Source: Hirundichthys speculiger
Taxonomy: Eukaryota > Chordata > Actinopteri > Beloniformes > Exocoetidae
Direction of reading: 5' to 3'
Assembly (NCBI GenBank): GCA_018398805.1
Contig: JAGFBZ010002954.1
Span: forward strand, 1-64,000
Length of the DNA: 64,000 nt
The position numbers were made by a program, and so were the translations under genes. Below, one piece after another: positions 10,905 through 20,246 of this stretch (positions are counted from its first letter, which is position 1; every line of letters starts with the position of its first letter). The notes under the pieces are model-generated. The model was not told the DNA's origin, did not search any database, and was given only the letters and a program-made list of their open reading frames with translations.

Positions 10905-11345
10905 AGACACCCTTGAAGTTTAGCCAAAGGTTTTGTTTCCTCTGGTTTCATAGATAAGTACAGCTGCGTATCATCAGCGTAGCAATGAAAGTTTATGTCA
11001 TGGCTCTGGATAATTTTTCCCAAGGGCAGCATGTATAAAGTGAAAAGGATTGGTCCCAGAACTGAACCCTGTGGGACGCCATAGCAGACCCTAGTCCGTG
11101 TAGAAGAAACGTCATTAACATGGACGAACTGGAACCTGTCAGATAGGTATGACTTAAACCAGCCTAATGCTGTCCCTTTAATTCCAACAGTGTCTCTAAT
11201 CTGTGCAGCTAAAGGCCGTGATCAACAGTATCAAAGCAGCACTGAGGTCCAGCAGAACAAGGACAGAAACTAATCCATCATCTGAGGTCATGAGGAGGTC
11301 GTTGGAGACTCTAACCTGGGCTGTGGTGAGTTCTGAACCCTGACT
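10905..11345 (-). mobile_element. L2-like LINE relic, reverse-transcriptase domain
   Basis: Minus-strand translation contains VLLDLSAA, then GWFKSYLSDRFQF, GVPQGSVLGPILFTLYM and FHCYADDTQLYLS. The YADD catalytic box is encoded at 10,970-10,981. These are consecutive RT motifs of L2/Rex-type LINEs. A frameshift after LSAA and a stop in the following segment show it is inactive. Its 5' end lies immediately upstream of the IER3-like promoter. Confidence 0.88.
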
Positions 11346-11383
11346 GAGACGATATCCTCCCAGGAGGACCTCCCCCCCAGAGG

Positions 11384-11543
11384 TGAGTCAGACGCCAGGA
11401 GCAGGAGGTGGGCGGAGCTCTCCTGAGGTCAGGCAGAGTTCGCGCGTGTCTAAAAATAGCTGCAGGTCCCAACAACAACAATTCCAGAGGTGGGTGTCTC
11501 CGTAGCCGGGGGGGCAGGAGACACCCACCTGCACCTATTTAAG
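11384..11543 (+). promoter_or_regulatory. Core promoter of the two-exon IER3-like gene
   Basis: In order: TGAGTCA (AP-1) at 11,384-11,390, GGGCGGAGC (GC-box-like) near 11,411, CTAAAAATAG (perfect MEF2 consensus) at 11,450-11,459, and TATTTAAG (TATA-like) at 11,536-11,543, 225 bp before the ATG. AP-1 plus TATA is typical of immediate-early genes. The second IER3 gene has TGAGTCA at a similar distance from its TATA-like box. Confidence 0.6.
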
Positions 11544-11767
11544 CAGACTCTGGAGCAGATTCAGGAGCAGACGCTGATGGACGGAGACACCACGGAGGAC
11601 AGCAGGCTGCTCCAGGTTCTGAGGAGACCCAGGTCCCGATAGACACCTGCAGGACTTCAGCCGCTGAGGACGTGGACGGTACAGATGTGACCCACAGCTG
11701 GCTGACTCACTGATACCGAGGTCCAGCCGGACTGGAACAACCAGAACCAGTACAGCTGGGTTCAGGC

Positions 11768-14083
11768 ATGCCCTCCTCCTCCTCCCTCCCCCTGTTCAGA
11801 CCGGGCCCTGAGGCCCCGGGGCCCCTGGAAGCGTCCAGAACCTTCACCGTGTCTTCGTCCCTTCAGCCCTCGCCTGTCTGGCTCCGTCGTCCCCGTCGGG
11901 TCCTCTACCCGGCATGCCGGAGCCGGAGGCCCCCCCTGAGGGACGACCCGGGTCCTGACCCGGCCCGCCGCTGGCTCCTGCTCCTCTCGGTGCTCGTCCT
12001 CCTGCAGATCTACGCTGAGGAGACGCACACCTGCACAGGTTAGTCTTCATCTAGACGGGTCTGGCTGTGGTGGTCCTGCAGCTCAGGGCCGGTTCCTGGG
12101 TTCCTGGGTTCTGGGTTCCTGGGTTCCTGGGTTCCTGGGTTCCTAGGTTCCTGGGTTCCTGGGTTCCTAGGTTCCTGGGTTCCTGGGTTCCTGGGTTTCT
12201 AGTTTTCTGGGTTCCTGGGTTTCTGGGTTCCTGGGTTTCTAGTTTTCTAGTTTTCTGGGTTCCTGGGTTTCTAGTTTTCTGGGTTCCTGGGTTCCTGGGT
12301 TCCCTGGTTTCTAGTTCCTGGGTTTCTGGGTTCCTGGGTTTCGGGTTCTAGTTTTCTAGGTTTCTGGTTCCTGGGTTTCTAGTTTTCTGGGGTTTCCTGG
12401 GTTTCCTGGTTCCCTGTTTCTAGGTTTTCTGGGTTTCTGGGTTCCTGGGTTCTTTCTAGGTTCCTGGGTTTCTAGTTTCCTGGGTTCCTGGGTTTCTAGT
12501 TTTCTGGGTTTCTGGGTTCCTGGGTTCCTGGGTTCCTGGGTTCCTAGGTTCCTGGGTTCCTGGGTTCCTGGGTTTCTAGTTTTCTGGGTTTCTGGGTTCC
12601 TGGGTTTTTAGGTTCCTAGGTTCCTGGGTTCCTGGGTTCCTTGGTTTCTGGGTTTCTAGTTTTCTGGGTTCCTGGGTTTCTGGGTTCCTGGGTTTCTGGG
12701 TTTCTAGGTTCCTGGGTTTCTAGTTTCCTGGGTTCCTGGGTTTCTAGTTTCCTGGGTTCCTAAGTTTCTGGGTTACCTGGTTTCTAGGTTCCTGGGTTTC
12801 TGGGTTTCTAGTTTTCTGGGTTCCTGGGTTTCTAGTTTCCTGGGTTTCTAGGTTCCTGGGTTCCTGTGTTTCTGGGTTTCTAGGTTCCTGGGTTTCTAGG
12901 TTCCTGAGTTCCTGTGTTTCTGGGTTTCTAGGTTCCTGGGTTTCTAGTTTTCTGGGTTCCTGGGTTTCTGGGTTCCCTGGTTTCTAGGTTCCTGGGTTTC
13001 TAGGTCCCTGGGTTCCTGTGTTTCTGGGTTTCTAGGTTCCTGGGTTTCTAGTTTTCTAGGTTCCTGGGTTCCTGTGTTTCTGGGTTTCTAGGTTCCTGGG
13101 TTTCTAGTTTTCTAGGTTCCTGAGTTTCTAGTTTCCTGGGTTCCTGGGTTCCTGGGTTTCTAGTTTTCTGGGTTCCTGGGTTTCTGGGTTCCTGGGTTTC
13201 TGGGTTTCTAGGTTCCTGAGTTTCTAGTTTTCTGGGTTCCTGAGTTTCTGGGTTCCCTGGTTTCTAAGTTCCTGGGTTCCTGGGTTTCTAGTTTTCCGGG
13301 TTCCTGGTTTTCTAGTTTTCTGGGTTCCTGGGTTCCTGGGTTCCTGGGTTCCCTGGTCTCTAGGTTCCTGGGTTCCTGGGTTCCCTGGTCTCTAGGTTCC
13401 TGGGTTCCTGGGTTCCCTGGTTTCTAGGTTCCTGGGTTCCTGGGTTTTTGATTTTCTAGGTTTCTGAGTTTCTGTTCAGTTCACCTGCAGTGACGCATCA
13501 GTCTGGTCCAGAACATTTAAAATCTCTGAAACTATGACTTTTTAATTTTTGAGTTTGAGAGACGTCCCCTCAGAGAGAGACGTCCCCTCAGAGAGAGACG
13601 TCCCCTCAGAGAAAGACGCCCCTTCAGAGAGAGACACCCCCTCAGAGAAAGACGCCCCCTCAGAGAGAGACGTCCCCTCAGAGAAAGACGCCCCTTCAGA
13701 GAGAGACACCAGAGAGAGACGCCCCCTCAGAGAAAGACGCCCCCTCAGAGAGAGACGTCCCCTCAGAGAAAGACGCCCCTTCAGAGAGAGACACCCCTTC
13801 AGAGAGAGAAGCCCCCTCAGAGAGAGACGCCCCCTCAGAGAGAGACGCCCTCTCAGAAAAAGAAGTCTGTCAGGTTTCAGATGAACTTTCAGGGATTTAA
13901 ATCATTAAAAACTTCTGGTCTTTTGCAGACTTCCAGAACCAGTGTCCAGAACCGGAGACTTGTCATCCCCAGGACGTGGACGGGAGGCTGAGTCCTCCTC
14001 GTTCATGGACAGACGAGGAGCCTCCAAGGCTCCAGGTGGTGGGCGGAGCTTCAGAACATGAGATGAAGTGTGTGGCGGCGTGA
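11768..14083 (+). CDS. IER3-like protein, two exons
   Basis: The predicted protein has 141 residues. Exon 1 is 11,768-12,038 and exon 2 is 13,929-14,083; the intron starts GTTAGT and ends TTTTGCAG. Residues 43-48 are RRVLYP, followed by a basic, proline-rich linker and a hydrophobic segment at 69-81 (WLLLLSVLVLLQI) ending in YAEE. This order, RRVLYP, basic linker, membrane-like helix, (A/T)EE, is the signature of IER3/IEX-1, an early-response regulator of ERK/PP2A signalling and apoptosis. EASRTFTV at 21-28 occupies the position of the conserved FTF motif. The single-exon frame stops two codons after the junction, whereas splicing opens 51 more codons to a TGA, so the intron is real in my view. 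The paralogue at 41,064 is intronless. Identity is strong; expression is unproven. Confidence 0.8.
12090..13465 (+). repeat. 8-bp CTGGGTTC minisatellite inside the IER3-like intron
   Basis: About 170 copies by length of an 8-bp unit (GGGTTCCT / GGGTTTCT / AGTTTTCT) arranged in mixed higher-order blocks. It fills most of the 1.9-kb intron. A 94-residue Gly/Phe/Pro/Trp/Val-rich open frame at 12,067 is repeat-derived. Confidence 0.95.
13549..13865 (+). repeat. 18-bp GAGAGAGACGCCCCCTCA minisatellite
   Basis: About seventeen copies, alternating GAGAGAGACG and GAGAAAGACG with CCCCCTCA or TCCCCTCA. It lies 60 bp before the intron's acceptor, so it is a second array within the same intron. The Arg/Glu/Pro-rich frame through it is an artefact. 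Confidence 0.93.
13929..14083 (+). CDS. IER3-like gene, exon 2
   Basis: This is the terminal coding exon of the gene starting at 11,768. The acceptor TCTGGTCTTTTGCAG has a good pyrimidine tract. The single base left by exon 1 (G) joins AC to make Asp-91, and the frame continues FQNQCPEPE to EHEMKCVAA and TGA without interruption. The exon is acidic and cysteine-containing, and I see no recognised domain in it. Confidence 0.7.
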
Positions 14084-14159
14084 CGGACATTTTTATTTTT
14101 GAATTTAAGAAACCGAACACCACTAAAGGGAAACAAGAACAAGAAGTTCTACTGCTGAT

Positions 14160-14665
14160 GCCTGGATCCGGTTCTAGAGTGGATATGGTTCCAGAGTGGA
14201 TCCGGTTCTAGAGTGGATCTGGTTCCAGAGTGGATCCGGTTCTAGAGTGGATCCGGTGCTAGAGTGGATCTGGTTCTAGAGTGGATCTGGTTCCAGAGTG
14301 GATCTGGTTCTAGAGTGGATCTGGTTCTAGAGTGGATCTGGTTCTAGAGTGGATCCGGTTCTAGAGTGGATCTGGTTCCAGAGTGGATCCGGTTCTAGAG
14401 TGGATCCGGTTCTAGAGTGGATCTGGTTCTAGAGTGGATCCGGTTCTAGAGTGGATCTGGTTCCAGAGTGGATCCGGTTCTAGAGTGGATCCGGTTCTTG
14501 AGTGGATCTGGTTCCAGAGTGGATCCGGTTCTAGAGTCTATCTGGTTCCAGAGTGGATCCGGTTCTAGAGTGGATCCGGTTCTAGAGTGGATCTGGTTCT
14601 AGAGTGGATCCGGTTCTAGAGTGGATCTGGTTCTAGAGTGGATCCAGTTCTAGAGTGGCTCAGGT
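14160..14665 (+). repeat. 17-bp GGTTCTAGAGTGGATCC minisatellite in the 3' region
   Basis: About 30 copies of a 17-bp unit with a C/T switch (GGATCC or GGATCT) and CTAGAG/CCAGAG variants. It begins 77 bp after the IER3-like stop codon and ends before the first AATAAA signals, so it would be part of the 3' UTR if those are used. Confidence 0.94.
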
Positions 14666-14730
14666 TCTGGACTGGACTGTAAACCTGTATGCTGATGATG
14701 ATGAGCTCTCTCTGTTGGTTTATCAGATGT

Positions 14731-14748
14731 AATAAATGTGTGAATAAA
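14731..14748 (+). terminator. Polyadenylation signals of the IER3-like gene
   Basis: Two AATAAA hexamers, at 14,731 and 14,743, followed by a T-rich stretch. They are the first canonical signals after the stop codon at 14,083. Confidence 0.5.
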
Positions 14749-15125
14749 ATGAAAATTTTACTTCTTCCTACATGTCTTTTTTTTCTGTACAGGACTGATT
14801 TAAATCTGAAATAAAACTGAAACAAAGTTTATTTTATTACCTATATGAGCTGAGCTTCACCTGCAACACTCAAACTGACCACATGGTGGTGCCTCCTTTC
14901 TTTTACTGAGTAAGAATTAACAGCATAGACTAAGAAGAACTGGACAAACTCATTGTGATGTCACCCACAGGTTTCTGAAATTTTGTTTTGAAGCTCTTGA
15001 TTTATTTTATTGAGCTGCTAGACAGCACCAAGTATGGGTTAGAGTTAACCCTGGTGGAGTTAGAGTTAACCCTAACCCTGACTCTACCAAGCCTGGTTAC
15101 ATCTGGGATTGATAGATGGAGAAAC
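14749..15125. other. Unique sequence between arrays
   Basis: Contains the palindromic pair GGGTTAGAGTTAACCC at about 15,037-15,052 and a TTAACCCTAACCC patch near 15,063. The segment around 14,950 (GATGTCACCCACAGGTTTCTG) looks like an interspersed fish repeat, but I could not assign it. Confidence 0.35.
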
Positions 15126-16655
15126 CAAGCAGCCTGGAGGACCGACTTCCTCTACTGACCACTAGAGACTGCAGTTCCTCTACCGACCACTAGAGAGTGA
15201 CAGTTCCTCTACTTGAGACTAGACTGCCTTCCTCTACCACTAGAGGCTGCAGTTCCTCTACGACCACTGCAGTTCCCTCTACCGACCACTAGAGAGACTG
15301 CAGTTCCCTTTACCGACCACTTGAGACTGCAGTTCCTCTACCGACCGCTAGAGGCTGCCTCTACTAGAGGCTAGAGGCTGCAGTTCTCTGACCACTAGAG
15401 GCTGCACTAGTTCCTCTAACCGACCACTAGAGACTGCAGTTCCCTTTACGACCGACCACTTGAGAGACTGCAGTTCCTCTACCGACCAGAGAGCTGCAGT
15501 TCCTCTACCGACCACTAGAGGCTGCAGTTCCTCTACTGACCACTAGAGACTGCAGTTCCTCTACCGACCACTAGATAGTTCCGACCACTAGAGACTGCAG
15601 TTCCCTTTACCTGACCACTTGAGACTGCAGTTCCTTCATCGACCGCTAGAGGCTGCAGTTGCTCTACAGACCACTAGAACTACTGCAGTTCCCTTTACCG
15701 ACCACCGACCACTTGAGACTGCAGTTCCAGTTCCTCTACCGACCACTAGACTGCAGAGACTACTGCAGTTCCTCTACCGACCACTAGAGGCTGCAGTTCC
15801 CTTTACCGACCACTTGAGACTGCAGTTCCTTCACCGACCGCTAAAGGCTGCAGTTCCTCTACCGACCACTAGAGGCTGCGGTTCCTCTACCGACCACTAG
15901 AGGCTGCAGTTCCCTTTACCGACCACTTGAGACTGCAGTTCCTCTACCGACCACGAGAGACTGCAGTTCCTCTACCGACCACTAGAGACTGCAGTTCCTC
16001 TACTGACCACTAGAGGCTGCAGTTCCTCTACCGACCACTAGAGGCTGCAGTTCCCTCTACCGACCACTAGAGACTGCAGTTCCCTTTACCGACCACTTGA
16101 GACTGCAGTTCCTCTACCGACCAATAGAGGCTGCAGTTCCTCCACTGACCACTAGAGACTGCGGTTCCTCTACCGACCAATAGAGGCTGCAGTTCCTCTA
16201 CTGACCACTAGAGACCTGACAGAGACTGCGGTTCCTCTACTGACCACTAGAGGCTGCAGTTCCTCTACTGACCACTAGAGACTGCAGTTCCTCTACTGAC
16301 CACTAGAGGCTGCGGTTCCTCCACCGACCGCTAGAGACTGCGGTTCCTCTACTGACCACTAGAGGCTGCGGTTCCTCTACTGACCGCTAGAGGCTTCCCT
16401 CCACTAGAGACTGCAGTTCCTCTACCGACCACTAGAGGCTGCGGTTCCTCTACCGACCACTAGAGGCTGCAGTTCCTCTACTGACCGCTAGAGGCTGCGG
16501 TTCCTCTACTGACCGCTAGAGACTGCGGTTCCTCTACTGACCGCTAGAGACTGCAGTTCCTCTACTGACCACTAGAGACTGCAGTTCCTCTACTGACCAC
16601 TAGAGGCTGCGGTTCCTCTACCGACCAATAGAGGCTGCAGTTCCTCTACTGACCT
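15126..16655 (+). repeat. 28-bp minisatellite family, array 1
   Basis: Unit CTGCAGTTCCTCTACYGACC followed by ACTAGAGG, about 54 copies by length. C/T at position 19, A/G within GAGRCTGC and TTGAGAC variants are common, and many copies are truncated. It is the first of four arrays of this family in the window; the others are at 20.2, 33.9 and (inverted) 56.8 kb. Confidence 0.96.
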
Positions 16656-16739
16656 TCATGCTAAAGTGTTCCAGTTCTTTTCGGACCATAATCACCTTAA
16701 ACCAACCCAACCAGGTGTTCCTTGTGTGATTTCTGACAG

Positions 16740-17255
16740 AGTGAACAGAACTGTTAGAGTTCTGTTAGAGATCTGGAGAAATCTGTGGACCACTGGAGAA
16801 TCTAGTCTGGTCCGAGGAGACCAGAACTGAACTGTTATGTACCAGAACGTTCACCATGACTGGAGGAGAAACGACACCATATTAGCCCACACAGCAGCAG
16901 TAAAGTTTGGGAGCTTCATGGTGTGGAGCTGTAAATCTGCATCTAGCAGACAAAGATCCCAGCCACACAGCCAAGAAACTGTCAACAGGTTTAGAGACAG
17001 GAAGAAAGCTGCTCGAAGAAGCAGCCAATCACCTGACTGGAATGTAGCTGAAGATCTACCAAAGAACTAAAGATCAGAGCGCATAGACGTGGACCACCAA
17101 CCTTGAAGATCTGAAGACTGTTTGTGTGGAAGGATGAACCCCAGTCACACCCGAACAAGGTATGAGACTCGTTTCTTCAGCCAGGAGTCTGGAAGCGTTG
17201 TTACCAACAAACTTTAGACTTTAGACACGTTTCTGACAGTGTTCAACATGTTTAC
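16740..17255 (+). mobile_element. Tc1/mariner transposase relic
   Basis: At 16,805 the frame gives VWSEETRTELL, matching the Tc1 motif WSDETKIELF. After a frameshift, from 16,837 it gives HTAAVKFGSFMVWSCKSAS, corresponding to TVKHGGGSIMVWGCF, then SQSPDWNVAEDL, corresponding to SPDLNPIE-LW. A third segment near 17,130-17,250 reads FVWKDEPQSHP, LEALLPTNF and LLDTFLTVFNMFTH, like Tc1 C-termini. At least two frameshifts make it a fossil. Its terminal repeats were not located. Confidence 0.7.
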
Positions 17256-17265
17256 TCATTAATAC

Positions 17266-17616
17266 TCAGAACATCTGGACATCCATGGTTGGACGTCTCC
17301 ATGGGTTGCTACCAACATCTGCTGAATCTTTCATGTCAACAGAAGCTTTAGAAACATGTTTACGTCTGGATCCAGCCTTCTCTGGAGACCCAGAGCTGGT
17401 CTGGTGTCCTCCAGTGGACATGGAGACATCTGTGTGGGCGTTGTCTTCCATCAGAGGGTCTCTGATCTGAGGCGCTGACTCAGAGAGGAGGTAATCCCTC
17501 GGTCCGCCCACGCATGCCAGGTAACACTCCCAGACGCCTGACAGCGATCTCACCAGCCGGCTGCTGAGGAAGAGTCTCGACATGTCTGGAATGTGAGACT
17601 CCAGCTGATGGACCTG
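17266..17616 (-). CDS. Candidate terminal exon, unidentified gene
   Basis: The minus strand has a tandem acceptor CTGCAGCAG (NAGNAG) followed by about 116 open codons beginning QVHQLESHIPDMSRLFLSS and containing LVRSLSGVWECYLACVGGPR, then a serine-rich tail to a TGA at 17,266. The composition is protein-like and not repeat-derived. The stop lies only about 10 bp from the end of the convergent Tc1 relic, so the tail could be truncated by that insertion. Family not recognised. Confidence 0.35.
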   Translation of the reverse strand, partial: QVHQLESHIPDMSRLFLSSRLVRSLSGVWECYLACVGGPRDYLLSESAPQIRDPLMEDNAHTDVSMSTGGHQTSSGSPEKAGSRRKHVSKASVDMKDSADVGSNPWRRPTMDVQMF

Positions 17617-17851
17617 CTGCAGGTTCAGGACTGGAGGACACCACCTTGAGTCACGCAACCGCCAAACACTCATGAGCCCAAAATACACAGAGAAGCTAAC
17701 AGACCTTTAACTAGACTGTCAGTCTCATAATCTGCTCCACAGCTCCACCATGGAGGTAGCTGTGATCGTCACTAACCCGGCGGTGATGTCTCCACACCTG
17801 AGGTTAAAAGGACCACAGTCCACCTCAGACCGCCCTGAGCTGCTGGTTCAC

Positions 17852-17951
17852 CTGAAGAACGGATCCCAACATCTCAGCCACCTTCAATAAAACAGTCAAA
17901 TCATCAGAACCACCAGCAACAGTATGAATAAGCTTCTGCCTCAGCGGACTT
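17852..17951 (-). CDS. Candidate exon with armadillo-like helix
   Basis: On the minus strand an acceptor-like CATCCCAG precedes SPLRQKLIHTVAGG, DDLTVLLKVAEMLGSVLQ and a CAG|GTGAAC donor. Without that donor the frame continues VNQQLRAV to a stop. The pattern LI...DL..LLKVAEMLG.....NQQLR is what one sees in ARM-repeat proteins (ARMC2 is a candidate from memory, unverified). End phase 0 matches the start of the 17,266-17,616 exon. Upstream, it would need a preceding exon ending with two bases. Confidence 0.35.
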
Positions 17952-18059
17952 CTGGGATGTCCTGGTGATGGACAGAAGAGACCAGAGCCACGTCCAGAAC
18001 CATGTTGAGAAGAAACCAATCACAGCATGTCAGCAGCAACACCTCATACCTGCTGTCAA

Positions 18060-18270
18060 GACCTGGAACGTTGCAGAACGTTGCTGAGGCTTTGGAGGAA
18101 CACTGCTGGAACATTGCTGTAATGTTGTTGGAGCGCTGCTGGAACATTAGCAGAACATTGCCGGAACTTGACTGAAACGTTGGAGGACATTTGCAGCCAA
18201 AACATTGAGGACAACTGGAGGAACATTGCAGGAACCTTGGTGGAACTTTGTCTGAAAACTGCAGGAACGT
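18060..18270 (-). repeat. Degenerate 11-bp GGAACATTGCT repeat
   Basis: Diverged copies of the family that is homogeneous at 22,057-23,190 (GGAACGTTGCT). Spacing and sequence are much more variable here, suggesting an older or unexpanded copy. Confidence 0.75.
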
Positions 18271-18294
18271 TTCTGTAACGGTAGTTTTCCTGCT

Positions 18295-18990
18295 CCTGTA
18301 ACAACCTGCTCACATGAAGAAACATGTTGAGAGGGTCATCAAAGCCCTCAGCATCTTCACCACCTTCACCATCTTCACCACCTTCAGCTCCTTCACCACC
18401 TTCACCATCTTCACCACCTTCACCATCTTCACCACCTTCACCATTCACCTTCACCACCTTCCTTCACCACCTTCACCACCACCTTCACCACACACCTTCA
18501 CCACCTTCACCACCTTCACCACCTTCACCACCTTCACCATCTTCACCACCTTCACCTTCACCACCTTCACCATCCTTCACCACCTTCACCACCTTCACCA
18601 CCTTCACCACCTTCACCACCTTCACCACCTTCACCACCTTCACCATCTTCACCATCTTCACCATCTTCACCACACCACCTTCACCATCTTCACCACCTTC
18701 ACCACCTTCACCACCTTCACCACCTTCACCACCTTCACCTTCACCACCTTCACCATCTTCACCACCTTCACCATCTTCACCACCTTCACCACCTTCACCA
18801 CCTTCACCACCTTCACCATCTTCAGCGTTGGTCTCTGTAAACTTTATCAGACTTAAATCATCTAACTGAGTTGTGGCTTTGGTGTGCGGTGGTTCCAGCG
18901 TCGTTTTCATCAACAGCTGGGGTGTTTTCAGCTCCTCCCACTGAGCAGGGCCGTCAGCCAATCCCGTACCAGCTGGACAGATGGTCAGAT
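18295..18990 (-). CDS. Candidate exon(s) interrupted by Glu/Gly-coding minisatellite
   Basis: On the minus strand the upstream flank reads LKTPQLLMKTTLEPPHTK then DDLSLIKFTETNAEDGEGG and enters the repeat. The downstream flank leaves the repeat as GEDAEGFDDPLNMFLH, followed by CAT|GTGAGC (donor) or the alternative AGCAG|GTTGTT. Both flanks look like normal protein, and both carry the E/D/G codons from which the repeat (GGTGAAGGT) could have grown. The array is not in one frame throughout, so either the gene is broken, the array is intronic, or the sequence has indels. Confidence 0.28.
18350..18826. repeat. 9-bp CACCTTCAC minisatellite
   Basis: About 50 copies of CACCTTCAC and CATCTTCAC (minus strand GGTGAAGGT/GATGGTGAA). 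It encodes Glu/Gly/Asp-rich peptides on the minus strand and Ser/Pro or Thr/Phe repeats on the plus strand. The two 180-residue plus-strand frames are artefacts. Confidence 0.95.
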
Positions 18991-19304
18991 GTTCCCTCTG
19001 ATCCATCCATCATGACGCTGTCACGTATTCCTGACAGTCTCTTCTCTCCTCTATCTTTGTATTGATGATGAACAAACCCGCAGCTGTAAAATTCTACATT
19101 TTATTTATCATCTTTGAAGGTTTTGTCACAGACAAAATACAGATTAAACCTTTTCTATATTTATAGATCAGTATTTAAATTGATAATGTTTTTATAAATG
19201 CACAACTCTGAATGAACATGCAGGAACGCTAACTTTGACAGCTGTCTGCCTCCACACTGACCTCAGTGAGAGGTTCCAGTCCCAGCTGATGACATCATTG
19301 GTGG

Positions 19305-19553
19305 AGGTTCCCGTCCCAGCTGATGACATCATTGGTGGAGGTTCCAGTCCCAGCTGATGACATCATCAGTGGAGTTGGACGTCCTCACGTACACAAACAA
19401 ATCAATAACTCCGTATTTAGATTGAAGGTCTGGTTTATGGGAACATGTCACTGTGACTCCTGAGGTGATTCAGATGGGACTGCAGAGAAGAAGACGTTAC
19501 ATCACTGCACATCAGGATGACAGCTGCTGATGAGTCACACCTGGACAGGTGAG
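19305..19553 (+). repeat. Left arm of a 249-bp inverted repeat
   Basis: Pairs with 19,940-20,187. The arm runs from GGTTCCCGTCCCAGCTGATG through TACGGAGTTATT (reverse of AATAACTCCGTA) to CACCTGGACAGGTGA. An extra copy of the 33-35-bp GGTTCCAGTCCCAGCTGATG unit lies just outside at 19,272. The spacer is about 386 bp. Confidence 0.9.
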
Positions 19554-19939
19554 GCAACCTGAACAGGTGAACAGGTGACTGGACTGTTTAGAACATTCCA
19601 GAACATGGATTCTTTTTTTTTTTTCCCATCACCATGGCTGCGATGTCCCTGAAACATTCAGGAGCAGAAACTCCTCCCACCAAAAGCTCCGTCTGACAGC
19701 TGAAACCAGGTCATGTGACATGATGATGATCCAAACAGCAGCAGGTCTGAATCAGGATGGATGAAGAAGAAAAGAATCAAGGTTCTGGAAGGTTCTAGTC
19801 AAAGTCCAGAGCTCAGCCAGACGGAAACACTGTGGTGGACCTCAGACTTAAAGGGTTAGGGTTACGTTTCTGGAGGTGAGAATTATCTCCTGAACTCTGG
19901 TTCCTGCAGCAGAAACACAGAAAGCTGAAGTTCACCTGT

Positions 19940-20187
19940 TCACCTGTCCAGGTGTGACTCATCAGCAGCTGTCATCCTGATGTGCAGTGATGTAACGTCT
20001 TCTTCTCTGCAGTCCCATCTGAATCACCTCAGTAGTCACAGTGACATGTTCCCATAAACCAGATCTTCATATCTAAATACGGAGTTATTGATCTGTTTGT
20101 GTACGTGAGGACGTCCATCTCCACTGATGATGTCATCAGCTGGGACTGGAACCTCCACCGATGATGTCATCAGTTGGGACTGGAACC
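19940..20187 (-). repeat. Right arm of the inverted repeat
   Basis: Reverse complement of 19,305-19,553 with only scattered mismatches. The outer end carries two copies of the TGATGTCATCAGCTGGGACT unit, against three on the left side. No TA or 8-bp target duplication was obvious, so its origin (foldback transposon or inverted segmental duplication) is open. Confidence 0.9.
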
Positions 20188-20246
20188 AGATGCCATCAGA
20201 GATCTAAATTAAACTGCTGTGAAGCTGATGGAGAATAAAACTGATG

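Noticed and set aside
11762..12028. Minus-strand frames opposite the IER3-like exon 1
   Set aside because: Shadows of a GC-rich real exon on the plus strand.
15126..16655. CRISPR array (28-bp direct repeats)
   Set aside because: Units are contiguous with no unique spacers, and the DNA is eukaryotic.
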